64,000 nucleotides of DNA, taken from the NCBI GenBank assembly GCA_022059125.1, contig JAEUWY010000006.1, positions 806,001 through 870,000 of the forward strand, written 5' to 3'. The notes under the pieces were generated by a model. That model did no database searches and was not told the DNA's origin. It was given only the letters and a program-made list of their open reading frames with translations. The translations under genes were made by a program, and so were the position numbers. The DNA comes from Corynespora cassiicola. Taxonomy: Eukaryota; Ascomycota; Dothideomycetes; Pleosporales; Corynesporascaceae. Below are positions 45,405-57,352 of the stretch, piece after piece; position 1 is the first letter of the stretch; each line of letters starts with the position of its first letter.

Positions 45405-45939
45405 CAGGTTCGGTACTCTTGCTTACGATACAGAGCTACTTTTTCAGTGGGCGTGGGTGTACATTGTCGGATTTTCTTTACAGCAACAGTTCGAGGCACG
45501 CTACAAGGAAGTCGGCGGATCTCTGTATTTGTACAATCAACACGAGAGGGCGTAAAATTTCCATGTACACACATCGCTGACTACATATTCGCGGCACGAC
45601 ATGAACGCTCCACTTCATTGCAAAACAAGCAAGCGAGCATGAACGTGGCAACGACCCCACACTCCCATCAACATTCACCATACCACTCTATGCCACCAAA
45701 AAACAACACATAATACTCGTACCCACAGCAAAAACGCAAAAAAAACCAAGAAGGAAAAAAAAAAGCCTTTGATCCGGCGCCCACAGGCCCAAAAAAAGAA
45801 GACACTACCAGCTTTCCCCCCCCTTATCCCTTACGCCATCTCGCTCCAAGAAATTTGCACCCTTCCGCGAACGATGCAGGGGAAATAAAGAAAGAAAAAG
45901 GGATATATAATACATCTCAAGGTAACCGCATCCGAACCT
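45405..45939. other. Intergenic region with A-rich tracts
   Basis: 535 nt between the small Cys/His gene (promoter side) and the 3' end of the thioredoxin-domain gene. Contains poly-A runs near 45729-45765. No gene is seen. Confidence 0.4.
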
Positions 45940-48187
45940 TTAGTCATTCTTTCCGCCTCCATTGCCACCGAGCAAGCCCTCCTTTCCGTCGAGATGGAAA
46001 TAGCCTGGGTTGGTGCCAAAGGCTCGCTTCCTCATGCGCGACTTGCCAAACAGCGATCCCGCTAGGAGGAAGCCAATGGCCATGCCGAGAGACAGCCATG
46101 GATGGTTGTAGCCAAAGTCCCGGATGGACAGGAAGAAGCCCTCGAAAGTGCCCGTCGTAGACTTGGCGGGGATCTTGGGAGGTGATGCAACAACCTTGTT
46201 GAGGGTTTCAAGGATGGACGTGCGAGATGGGCGGATTGGCTCGCCGGTGATGGTGATGTCCCAGTACCTTCGGCCCTGGTGCTTAGGTTAGCAGTGCATT
46301 GAATACATTGCAGGCGCTTGACTTACATCTTCATCGTTGATAACGACCTTCTCTCCTTCCTTTGCGTCGATTCCATACGTCGTACGGATCCAGCGCTCCC
46401 AGAAGATGCCATCGACCCACGCGAAACCAACCTGTCTCCGCTCAAGCTCATCCATGTTGATGCGAATGCCCTTTGCGTTCCTCAGCGCTCGCTGGTCATT
46501 CCTGTCTTCGGCTTCCTCAATGCGCAGCTGCTTGGCATCGCGAAGTTCCTGGCGCTCCAACTGGAACATGTGCTCCTGCTTGTCAATCCACTCCAGGGCC
46601 GCGTTCTTGATCTCCCGCTTGGCAATGATGAACTCATCCGAGCGCTCCCTATTGAGGATACCAAGGACGACAAGCTTTCCGTTCATGATATCGCGTGCAT
46701 TCGACGATGTGAGTTCGGGTACAATTGGGAGCCAGACCGACTTCATCCAGTCAAGCACCTTTCGAGTATCGCGCATGTCCTTGGGAGCAATAGGGGAGTA
46801 GTAGGATGGCTTTCCATCCCTAGAAACCATCAGACGCGGCCAAGTAGAGATCTTGAAGCGGCTGAACAGCTCCTTGTCGTTTGTCTTGACAATCTTTGCA
46901 TGGCCGACCAAGTTCAAAGTGAGTCTCTCCAAGGCCTGGAAATCCTCCGAGGTGGTAGCGTGATCATAGAAGTAAGTGAATATGACCTCCTCCGTCTCTT
47001 CCAATTTGGCAAATGCCGCTGCATCCACATCAATCACACCAGATCCGACCTCAACAGCCTTGTTTGCATAATCAATCAGATCGCCGAGGCCGCGAAGTCC
47101 ATTGTACTCGATGCGTTCGCCACCGCGGAAGAAGAGAAGAGTGGGATAGCCCCTAACACGGGCATCCTTGCATAGCCTCTTCTCGACATCACAGTTGACT
47201 TCAGCGACGTTGAGCTTTCCCTTCATTTCACGAGCCATCTGAGACCAGTTCGGACCAAGAGCTTGGCAGTGGTGGCACCAAGGAGCGTAGAACTTGACGA
47301 ACCAGGGATCCAAGGTGTTTGTGACAAGTTTCTGGAACTTCTCTGCGGTGAGGGGCTCGGAAATGCCAGACGGGTTTGCCGTGGACTTTGCCTTTTCAGG
47401 TTCAGCCTTGGCTGCGGTCGGGGTGGGCTTGCTCTCCTCAACAGCAGAGGACTTTGCCGCCTCTTCCTTCTTCTTGTCTTCGGCTTCCTTTTCCTGAGCT
47501 TCCTCAGCCTGTTCCTTGGTTTCCGGTCCGGTCTCGACAGACTTGTCACCAGGCTTGGGCGGTTTGGGACCACCCTTGGGTCGCGATCCCGGGCGGATAG
47601 CCTCGAGCATGTCCTCTACCCACTTGACCATATCTGGCATATCTTTGGAGCCCTTCTGTCTTTGTACCTCTTTGCCATCCTTGTACTGGATTATCGTAGG
47701 GAAGTTGTTAATCTTTTGGGATTCGCATGTGTCGCGGAATGCAATGCAATCCACCTTGGCGATCTTAAAGTCGTACCATCTTGTGAAAGAATTCAAAGAG
47801 TCTTCGTCGTCTTCCTTCTTGGAGGCGATCGGGGGTTTTGATGTGTAGTAGAATTCGTATAGTGTTTGCCACGTTGGCCGGAAGGCGGTACAGTGCGGGC
47901 AGAGCGGGGAATAGAACTCGACAAGCCTATATTATGCAAAGGTTAGCTAGTCGAGTTATAGATGTAAAATACAGTTCTTCTTACCAGTTTCCATGGCTGA
48001 TTTCAGAGTCGAGCTCTGTGCCCAGCTCTTTCATGGGCGGCACGGTCTGGCCGTTGAAGATAGTGTCCGGTACGACCTCTTCCCAGTCATCACCATCTTT
48101 CCCGGCGCCCTTTGCGCCAGAAGCCTCCGCGACGACGGTAGTAGCAATCGTCGCCAGCGACAGGAGTGAATAGAATATGGAGCGCAT
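45940..48187 (-). CDS. Membrane-anchored protein disulfide isomerase-like protein (two thioredoxin domains)
   Basis: Three exons: 48187-47985, 47926-46327, 46275-45940; 712 aa. Signal peptide about 1-20 (MRSIFYSLLSLATIATTVVA). Thioredoxin domain 1 has the active site CPHC at 77-80 (VEFYSPLCPHCTAF); domain 2 has CHHC at 285-288 (VKFYAPWCHHCQALGPNW), each followed by a cis-Pro strand (NNFPTIIQYKDG; RGYPTLLFFRGG). Between them lies a Lys/Glu/Pro-rich linker (about 180-250). A long non-catalytic part follows, then a transmembrane helix at about 661-677 (LSLGMAIGFLLAGSLFG) and a short basic cytosolic tail. The layout fits ER oxidoreductases of the Eps1/TMX type that aid folding or quality control of membrane cargo. 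No KDEL is present, consistent with membrane retention. Divergent from the complex I subunit gene. Confidence 0.92.
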
Positions 48188-48510
48188 TGTGGCGCTTGCT
48201 GCGGTGGCTTGCGCGTAACAAGTGGAGAGCCTCCTTTCGAGGAGGGAACGTGGAATTTGAAAACACAGAGGGCTACAGTATCCAGATCAATGCGAGGGCC
48301 TCGAAGAAGTCGTCGACGTGTCCCTGGTGAGTTCCGGGGAGGGAGTCGGGGTTGGTTGCTCAGCAAGCTGATGCGAATGAACAGAAGTCGGGAGTGCCTG
48401 AACGGACAGGGGTCCGTCCCCGGGGCTTGGCATCGCAACTTCACGTTTGCGCATCTCAACTTCGACCATCCATTGAACCACAACCCCGCCTCCCACATCC
48501 ACCGTACACC
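48188..48510. promoter_or_regulatory. Divergent promoter PDI-like / NDUFA5-like
   Basis: 323 nt between two divergent start codons; no TATA box. A compact bidirectional housekeeping promoter. Confidence 0.5.
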
Positions 48511-49351
48511 ATGAGGGCCGCCCTACGGCTGTTTGCCAACGTCAAGCCCGGCCAATTCCTCGAGGCCGGCGCTCCCACGGGCCTTACTGGCCTGGTGACG
48601 CATCCGTCGCCGCGCTCCACGCTCCTCTACTACTACACCTCGACGCTCCAGAAGCTTAAGCAGATCCCGGAGTCATCAGTCTACCGCCAGTCGACCGAGG
48701 CTCTTACCAAGCACCGACTTGCAGTTGTGGAAGAGGCAAAGCCCGATGGGTGGGATGCATGGCAAGAGAAGGTCCAGCTTCAGATTGCTGAGAACCCTGG
48801 TGCTTTCGAGGTGAAGCAGACTGCCCAGGGCACTATTATCAGCGTGCCAAAGAACAAGGAGTTCGACGAGAGAATGAAGGCTGCTGAGTGGGATGGAGAG
48901 GCCGTGACAACTTTCCCCGAGGGCATCCGATCTGATCGCCAGCGGGCTCGCTATGCCCCCCAAATGAAGGGCGGCAAGGACTACACTCCCGAGAGGGTTG
49001 TTGCACCCATCAAGCTTGAGCCTGAGCCGCTATACACTGCTGAGGCGTATGTTGTAACACCACGCATACATGAAGAAGATTGCTAACTAAGCCGACCAGC
49101 ATCGGTGAATTGGAAAGCAGGCTTGGCGCCGGACTGCTCGAGGAGGTCATTCAAGTTGCCGAGGGCGAGCACCAGCTCGTGGACGAGATGGTCAAGGCCA
49201 AGGTGTAAGTCATGTATCCCGTGCATTAAGCCCCTTTTGGCAGGATGCTGACAATTTGCGCAGCTGGGAGAAGCTGGAGGAAGAGGCCCCCGCGGGCCAG
49301 TGGGACTACTTTGAGCGCGGCAACACGCACACTCAGACGCAGAAGCCATGA
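48511..49351 (+). CDS. Complex I 29.9 kDa-type subunit (NDUFA5 family)
   Basis: Accessory subunit of mitochondrial NADH:ubiquinone oxidoreductase, in the matrix arm. Three exons: 48511-49046, 49100-49204, 49264-49351; 242 aa. The N-terminus (MRAALRLFANVKPGQFLEAG) is a plausible targeting sequence. TGLTGLVTHPSPRSTLLYYY starts the NDUFA5/ETC_C1 domain, followed by TLQKLKQIPESSVYRQSTEAL, HRLAVVEEAKP, and the helical C-terminus IGELESRLGAGLLEEVIQVAEGEHQLV; WEKLEEEAPAGQWDYFERG closes the protein. The fungal form is longer than animal NDUFA5 (about 116 aa), as known for the Neurospora 29.9 kDa subunit. Confidence 0.95.
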
Positions 49352-52300
49352 AGCACAACCACGAGTAATTGTACATAAAAGATATAAAGTACTGTACCAA
49401 TCAAGAAACTGCCGAGTTGCCCTTGGGAGAATCGCAAAAATAGCAACCCCCTTTCATCTCAGGATGCTTTCCGCGGAACAGAATGCCTAGTGGAACTCAG
49501 GGCTTGTCAGGTGTAGTCAGCTCATGTCTTGTCTGAACAACCTTTTTGACTCCGGCAAGCTGCTTCAACACCATGCACGACTCTGTCTAGATCGCGTCAA
49601 TTATTGCTCGTACGTTTCGAATGTCACGGTCAAGAGCTCATTGCTCCTTGAAACATGTCGGCCAGGTGCAAGTAGGCTGTGCTTGTAGATCTTGGCTTGG
49701 TAATTTGGCGCCAAGGCACATTCGGTTTGAGCTCATTTGTCCACGAGAATGGACGACAAGAGTGCAGTCGCCCAGCCAAGGTGTATTAAGTGTTCATCGA
49801 AACGAAAATCAGACACGGACGAGCGGATGCAAGGCCGGATGTGTAGGGCCTCCCCGTGGTTGGATATGGCATTCTGATATGTCGGTGGTGGTGTGGACAT
49901 GGTCGCATCGGGCCATTGGCTCTTCTTCTCGAAACGCGAGATAACAAGAGACGCAAGCGAGAACGTTTGACATGAGGGAGCGGCCCCCCCACGACTTGCC
50001 GCCGACGGTGATGATACGCATCCATGTCGAACATGCTGACACCAGCGGTGGTGGATACACGGTAACGCTCCGCAAAGCTTGAACGATCCTCTCCAACGTC
50101 GTCGAGATTTGGCCGACCTACCGGAGCTGTCACAGAGTGCTACCGTTGCGCAAGAGGCCGATAGAGCCTGTGTCGTAGCGCGAATGATTGCCCCGAAGGG
50201 TGCGACGCCGTGATGAGCAGAAAGGTCGGCGGCATTGCGTCAGGCATCGACGTGCGTGGTTGCCAGATGCAGTGGAGGTGTTTGAGTTATGACGTCGACC
50301 CGGAGACAGGTCGTCGGAAGGAGGAGAAAGAGCAGCGAGCGCACGGGGACTCGGGGAGATTCCGAGTGGGTTCAGAGGGCAGACATCCCAGACGACGTTG
50401 GATGGAAAAGTGTACCGTGAGGGTCCTATCTCGGCCTCGGGCGACTCATGTCGAGCACAAACAGGGTCCACGGTCTCGACTGTCGGCAGGCTCAACAGAG
50501 GTCCCAGGGAGGACGTGTTTGGGCCCGGACGCGCGCATAGGAAGCCGAGCTCGAGTGGTGAAGAATACGATGGCGTCCCAAAGCAGCGACGGACGTAGAG
50601 GGCGAGCTGGAGGTGATGGCGACTGTCAGTTGTACAAACACGTTGCAAGCCCACCCCTGCCATGGCTCCTGCAAGTGCTGCCTTTTGGATGCCGAACTGG
50701 TGAAGGCGCATCTCCGGCGCGCCAGCGCGTACAGACATCCGAGCCGAAACCAATGGCGTCAAAGACCCTTCCATCTCCGAGTGATGGCCTGCAGCGGTGC
50801 TAATCCGGATGCGACCGAGCACGGTGGCTTGCTGGGCAGCCTCGTCTTCACCGCCCACTAACAGGCACGCTAGACGGCGCTCGGCTCGAAAGCGGCCAAC
50901 GTGACAGTTGAAAACTCATGGCATCCGGTCAGTTGTGCCCAAGGCCAAGCGGGACCATCTGCACAACATGGTCGTCACGCACAGTGCCCCTCATATGGAA
51001 GGACTGGCGAAATCGCCCCATTCATTGCGGCCGCTCTAGGGTCGGGACGAGCTTAATCCAACTACAGGACTCGATTGTAGGTGAGATTGGAGAGCGACGC
51101 TGCGAGATTGCCGACGACGACGGAGGCGCAACGGGGAAGTCGCAGTGGCAGCCGTCCGCTCATCACCCCCCGTGGACGCCCGTGGACAGCAGCGAGAAGG
51201 GCGAGGTGCGTGTCGAGGCGCTAGGGACAGCAAGGCCACGGCGTGATGTGCGAAGAAGTTTTACCAGGGATCTATCAAGCTTGCGAGCAACGTGCATGCA
51301 TGGCTTCCTCAATTGGGACGGCACCAGAAGGCGAGGAATTTGCCGATGAAGCTGACGATGATTCTCTGCCCACGGCGTACTGCCTGGTGCCGTCTGCCCG
51401 TTCAGGCTTTTGCGGCTTTACCGTCATGGATTGCTAATAATGACTAGGAAGGCGGCGTCGCGACTGTGAAGAAATTTTCTTCGCCAACCCGGCAGCATGC
51501 TGCAACTGGGCGTGCCAGGCTCTTGGTAGCGCGCGAGGGCCTCGGGGTCGTGTCTGCGACTGGACTGAGGCTCCAGCAATGGCGTCGAGTAGCTGGGTGG
51601 GAGCAGCGTAGACGACAGACGATGGACTACTGCCTACCGTCGTGGTGGTGCCCAGGACTCAAAGTCAGGGCGGCTGTCGTCCGGGCTCCCGTTGTGTCTG
51701 TGGGCGGGCGCGACCCCCTCCTCCCCCCATGCCATGCCATGGCTAATTAAAGGCGTTTGCACGATGCTAGTCACTGACGTAGCATCGAGATGTGTCAATC
51801 TTGGGCACCGGGTTCCCGCATTCGGCATGCTCTCTCTGGCTGCTGGCTGGCTCGCCGGCTGGCTCGACGGCCACGGTAGTACGTAAGCTGATATTGGATG
51901 AAAAGGGTGAAACTTGCCGGGGCTTCGGTGACAGTGTTTTCGGGGTGCTGCCGCGCATCTATTTTTTGCGCTGGTTTCGAGAAGGATGCATGGAAGAGTT
52001 GAGGGCAGCGAGGCCGTTTCACGCATTCAATTCGAGGCATCCTGACCCGAGAGGGACAGCGTCAAAGCCATGGTGTGCGCCGTTGCAGGCGGGCGCAGGG
52101 GCCTCCCCGGGCGGCGGCTGGCGCCTGCTGCAGCGCTTCCGTCATTCGCACGCTGGGCGGCGCGCTGCGTCCTCGTAGCGGCCTGGTAGTGTGCTCGTCT
52201 AAACCTCGGTCTGGGCAGCGCCGACCGACGTGGTGTTGCTGGCACACCGCACCTCAGGGCGCTGCCAGCGCAGACGGGCGGCCGAGGCCAGGGCGCCTGG

Positions 52301-54186
52301 CGACGGGCGACGGGCGACTTCGTGCTCGCAATGCCGCCATGTCGCCGCGCCCGCAATGCCCTCTATGCGGCGACAGTGAGGCGGCCGGCCTGGGAGCGCG
52401 CTGCGAGCGCAGCCGGGACTCTGGTGGTTTCAGCAGCGGAAATAACTTATCCCTGCAGCCACAACCTTATCCATCTGTACGCTGGCCCGTGGGAGCCCCG
52501 GCGGGCGAGGGCCTGGGGGCCCTGGAGCGTGAGCCCTCGGCCGGCGCTACGCTGCGCCTGTGGCTCGCCTCAGTTTCCGGCGAATGTTTTTTTCTGCGAA
52601 CCGGGGCGGGCGCGTCGTGCGCGTCGTAGCCGTCGTCGCAGCTGTGGCAGCTCTAGTCGCAGCCGCCGCCTGCGTGTGCGATTCGTACCCGTGGTGCGCG
52701 CTCGCTCCGCCGGCGAGGCGCCTGTGGGAGCCGGGTGCGTCGTGGGACAACGGGAGCCGCTGCGTAATGCCTGCGCCGGCACCCAAGCCCATGCCCTGCC
52801 CGCCCACCCACGCCCACGCCCACGTCCGCCCTGGCCCGCCTGCTATCGATAACGCCGTCATGGCGTGGAGAGCATCCGATGGCCCGCCGCAAAGTCAATT
52901 GGGACAGGAGACAGCGCGCGGGAGCGGCCTGCTCGCTCGCTCGATCGCCGCTGCAGACGCCCCTCCAGCTCGACGACCCTGGCGCCTGACACTGGCAGCA
53001 AGTGCCAGGCCCCTACCGCCTGGCACCTACTGCCACCTACTGGGCCGTACTGCCACCTGCCGGCCTGCCCTGGCCGTGGCCTAGCGGACTGGCGGGAGCG
53101 AGCTTGGGGGCCTCTGCCGTGTGCCTGTCGTCATTGGTCTTCCGCAGTGGGAAACCGTGCCGGCGGCCTCGCATATGGCGCGTCTGTGGTTGAATTGGAC
53201 GATGCAGGAACCAGAAAAAATCAGTCCAGGAAGGCGTCACGTGGCGCCGCCCTCCCATCCATGTGTCTGCCTCGAGCTCAACCCATCACCCCCCCCAACA
53301 AATTTGTAACGGCGCCCTCCCACACTACTTGCCTGCACACATCCATAACCTAGTTCGGTTTCCAGGCGCCCTCTCCGCCGCCGCTACTGCTCGCCTCCTC
53401 TTTGCCACGCTCGCCCGCCCTGCTTGCTTGCTTGCTTGCTTGCCTGCTTCCTCTCACCTACTACTCATTCGGCTCCCTCGCCTACCTGCAAGCTCCTTGT
53501 CCTACCCTCAGGCCATCCTGATACCGGCCACTGTCGGCCTGCGCGCTGCTGCGAACATCGGCCGCACCGCTCCTGGTCCTGGTCTCCCAGCACCCAAGTC
53601 GCTCTGAAAATTTCGTCGACACTCACCCACCTGCCCACCAACTTCACTCCCCCTTCCCCTCTCCATCTCTCCAGACCGCATTGCCGTGGGTCTGTTCCTG
53701 GCTGCCTCGTGCTTCCTTGCCATCTCCACTTGGTACATCGGAAGAGGCTGAAGCCTGTTTAGGTGGGCCCCTGGGATCTGCAAGAGAAAGCCCTGCCGCG
53801 TGAATTTGCCCGCGCACCAGACAGCCTTCAACAATAGCACGCGCTGCTATCCCGCATCTCCCCTCCACCCTTCTCCATTTCACGGCCATCTCCGCGCCTC
53901 GTTACTCTTCTCCGCCTACGGTGGGAACTGGAAAAGAGCTTCTCTTGTGGACTGCTCTAGCTTGACGTCGCCGTCGCCCGCCCACCTCGACCATTGTATC
54001 GAGACCCACACGCGGCTCCGCAAAGCTTCTTCGCGGTCCATCGTTCCCCATCACAACGCCGACTCAACCTGTTCGCGGCCTGTCCCACCAACCCGCGCTC
54101 GAGGACCTCGACCGTCGAATGATCCCGCCATCAGCACTACCCATTGGTTGCGCCCGTCACTACACCCTCCGTGATATCACCCTGTC
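49352..54186. promoter_or_regulatory. About 4.8 kb upstream region of the C2H2 factor gene
   Basis: No supportable gene. From 52 kb on it is very GC-rich, and from 53.3 kb C+T-rich, leading into the ATG at 54187. Small tandem repeats occur at about 51838-51867 (GGCTGGCTCGCC) and 53421-53442 (CTTG). Long frames such as 50130-50858 (-) are Arg/Ser/Pro-rich with no motif. It may hold a long 5' UTR or leader introns of the transcription-factor gene. Confidence 0.45.
53421..53442. repeat. CTTG tandem microsatellite
   Basis: Five copies of GCTT/CTTG in C+T-rich DNA about 750 nt before the transcription-factor ATG. Confidence 0.85.
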
Positions 54187-57100
54187 ATGGACGAACACTA
54201 CCGTCAGCCTGGCCTGCCGACGCCCGGCCAGAACCAGTACCAGTCTCTAGGAGGCCACTCGTACAATGCGTCGCAGAACAGCCTTCCCACACTGCCGCCT
54301 CTCCACGGGAGCAACGGCACCCCTTTCCCTTCCATGTACGGCCACCACAGCAACCCGCAGACGCCCATCACCCCCCACACGCCCGCGAGCTCTGCCCCCA
54401 ACAGCAACACCATTCCGCCGATAGCTCCGCAGCACCCTCCGCTGCGCCCTATCCAGCCTTCCCCCTCGTCCTACCATCACCTGCCGCTCACCTCGTCCTA
54501 CTCCCAGGCGCCGCTGCTTCCGACCGCCGCGGCACACTCAAACACACACCAACTGGCTCCCGCGCTGCCGTCGGGTTTGCAGGACGTGCGCACCGGTGGC
54601 ATCGGTCTCTCGTCGCATTCCCAGCTCTACCCCCACCCTCCCATCCTCCCCAACCAGGAGCCGGAGCCTGTGCACGTCGTGGGCCAGCAGGGTCGCCGTG
54701 GCGTGCTTCCTACCCACCCTGGCCGGCCCACGCCGACCGCGGGCAAGGCGCCGCCGAACCCCACCAAGAACAGCGAGGGCAAGTACGAGTGCCCGCACTG
54801 TAACAAGACGTATCTGCACTTGAAACATCTGAAACGACATCTTCTTCGACGTAAGCATCCCCTACAGCCCCTCCGCCGTGCCCAGTAGCTGACGTTTCAT
54901 AGACACGGGTGAGCGCCCTTACCAATGCCATCTGTGCAAGGACACCTTCTCCCGGAGTGACATCCTGAAGCGCCACTTCCAAAAGTGCTCCATTCGGCGT
55001 GGTAACCCTACAGGAGCCAGCCATCTGCAGAATGCCCAGTCCCACCTCCAGAAGAACCGCGCGCCCACTGGCGCCGAGGCCAACTCTTACCTGCAGCACA
55101 TGGCCACGTCCATGCCTTACACGGACTCTTCCTACGGAAACACCATGGTCGGCATGGCTCCCATGTCCGGTGACCCGTCCAACTACGGTGGCGACGGGCT
55201 CCCTCCCATGTCTGCTCATCAGTCCATATCCGCGAGGACTTCGCGATCCAACAGCCTCATTCGCCCTGCCAGCGGCGTCGAGGACAGCAATCGACGGAGC
55301 CTTTCGGCCCTTGAGTTCCAGAATGGACGCGTCAACTTCAACGGCAACGATTTCCGTGGGTCCAACGGCATGCAGAACAGCATGTCGCATGACATGAACT
55401 CGTACGGCTCTCAGCAACCCCAGAACCCTGGTGCCGTGCCCAACGGCAACAACCGCTACAACTACGATCAGTCCGTGGCACACCCTGACATGTCCCAGAA
55501 TGGCATGCCCGTCAAGGCCGAGGATAACAACCCCACGCCCTACAACCGCCCGACTCTCCCCAATGTCGACGGCATGTCAAATGGACAGGACACTCCGCTG
55601 CGATGGAATGGCTCGTTTAACACTGAACCCCAAGACAACTTTCTCATGAGTTCCAGTATGGCGAGTGGCCCACTTCCCGGCAAGACGTCAGGTGTTCTGA
55701 CTGGCACTTTTTAGACCTCAGATGAACCGTCGCATGAGAGCATGTTCAATGGGTTGTACTCCAACGCTTCCGGCTTTGTCGACACCTCTTCAATCTACGA
55801 CAACTGGAGCCTAGGCCCATCTGATCCTCTGCAGCACAAGGCCGAGGCCCTTGTCACCTATTGCTACCCCAACCCATCGATGCTGCCCCCAGGTTCAAAC
55901 GAGGCCCATGGTCACGACGCTTTGAAACAAATTTTGACGGCGGACAACGTAAAACATTTCCTGGAGGAATTCAAGCACTGGCAGAGTCATTGGCCAATGA
56001 TTCATATGCCAACATTCAACCCCGCCACTGCAAACCATGGTCTTGTTCTTGCCATGGTTTGCATTGGCGCTGTATATTCTGCAAGGCTGGGCGTGAGAGA
56101 AGTTCGCTGGCTCATGGAGCTCGCTCGAACCTGTGTCTTACGCTCATCCCATATTCACCAACTGGCCATCCACAACGCACGGGACGAGGCACCGTCGGAT
56201 GACCGGTCGTCCTCGGATATCGAAGAGATCCAAGCTCTGGTCCTCCTCCAATGTATTTTTGTATGGCACGGCACCCAAAAGCAACGCCAACAAGGGCGGG
56301 AGGAGTTTTGGGCGCTTGCAAACGTTGCACGCCGCGCTGATCTTCTGCGACCGGTGCCAAAGGACCGGCCTGGTTCTAGCGTGCTTCATCAGCCGGGACC
56401 ACTCGACGGACACGATATCAATTCATGGTCATGGACAGCCTGGATCGAACAGGAAAAGCGGGCCAGAGCTCTGTACCTAATCTTCCTCATAGACGCATCC
56501 CTAGCCATCTTCTTCAACATTCCGCCACAGTTCGAGGTTCACGACATCAAGCTTCCATTGCCAGCAGACGATGCGGCTTGGGAGGCGAGGACTGCGGAAG
56601 ACTGCGCTGCCACGCTCGGACTGCGAGGGAATGGAGCGCAAGCCAAAAACCTATCGGGAAGCCGCCTGCCAAAACAACTGGGCATGCCTGAAGCTGTAAA
56701 GTGTCTATACAACGGGAACCAGTTTCCGGAGCGGACTACGAATGTTTACTCCAAGTTCATTCTCATCCATGTCATCCACGTACAGATTTTCAACATTCAG
56801 CGCCAGCTTCTCGCAGCCAGCAATATTTCCAGTTTTGGCAACCCTTCAAGTGGTACAAGCACACCGCAATCCCGAAACTCGTGGACGCCCACCGACGGTA
56901 CGATTAGCACTGGTACCAGTGGCCGTACCAGTCCGGCCGAAGGTGCCAACCCTCAGTACGCTCATGCCCACCAGATGCTCCGCCAAACCATGAGTGCACT
57001 AGAGCTTTGGAAGAAGATCTGGGACGCAGACATGAATACTCAGTACCCGCCACATAAGCGTCGCCTAGGTTTCTGCAGAGACGGCATCCACTTCTATTTC

Positions 57101-57352
57101 CTCGCACGATTGTTCCTTCGAAGTTCTCGCCGCGAAGAATGGGCAAACCCCGCCGATATTCGTTGCCAGCAGGTTTTCCATCTGCTGAAGCAGATCCGAG
57201 CCTATGTTGCTTCGGACTCGGCCCAGAAAGGAATCGATATCGGATCTGTAACTACCGTTGACGACAATTATGGCGCCCAGCTGGCTGACCTGACCCTTAA
57301 CATGGCTCTTCTCTTCACTCGCATCAACCCTTCCCCAACGCCTGCAGAATAG
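54187..57352 (+). CDS. C2H2 zinc-finger transcription factor with fungal-specific factor domain
   Basis: Exons 54187-54850, 54903-55655, 55722-57352; 1015 aa. Intron 2 (55656-55721, GTATGG...CTGAC...CCTCAG) was set by frame: the nearer TTTTTAG acceptor does not keep the frame with this donor. The N-terminus is Pro/Ser/His-rich. ZF1 is C202-C205-H218-H222 (CPHCNKTYLHLKHLKRHLLRH) and ZF2 is C230-C233-H246-C250 (CHLCKDTFSRSDILKRHFQKC), a C2HC finger, joined by TGERPYQ; intron 1 splits the ZF1 last His codon. A Gln/Asn/Ser-rich region follows. From about 490 on lies the fungal-trans-like helical domain (HWPMIHMPTFNPATANHG, WTAWIEQEKRARALYLIFLID, IFFNIPPQFEV). This architecture is known in several ascomycete regulators; I do not assign an ortholog. 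Confidence 0.92.

Noticed and set aside
50130..50858. 242-codon minus-strand frame upstream of the C2H2 factor
   Set aside because: Low-information Arg/Ser/Pro composition in GC-rich DNA with an opposing open frame of similar length; no homology signature.
55694..55714. In-frame but tiny intron (21 nt) in the C2H2 factor gene
   Set aside because: Too short for a fungal spliceosomal intron; the 66-nt intron 55656-55721 with a CTGAC branch site also keeps the frame.
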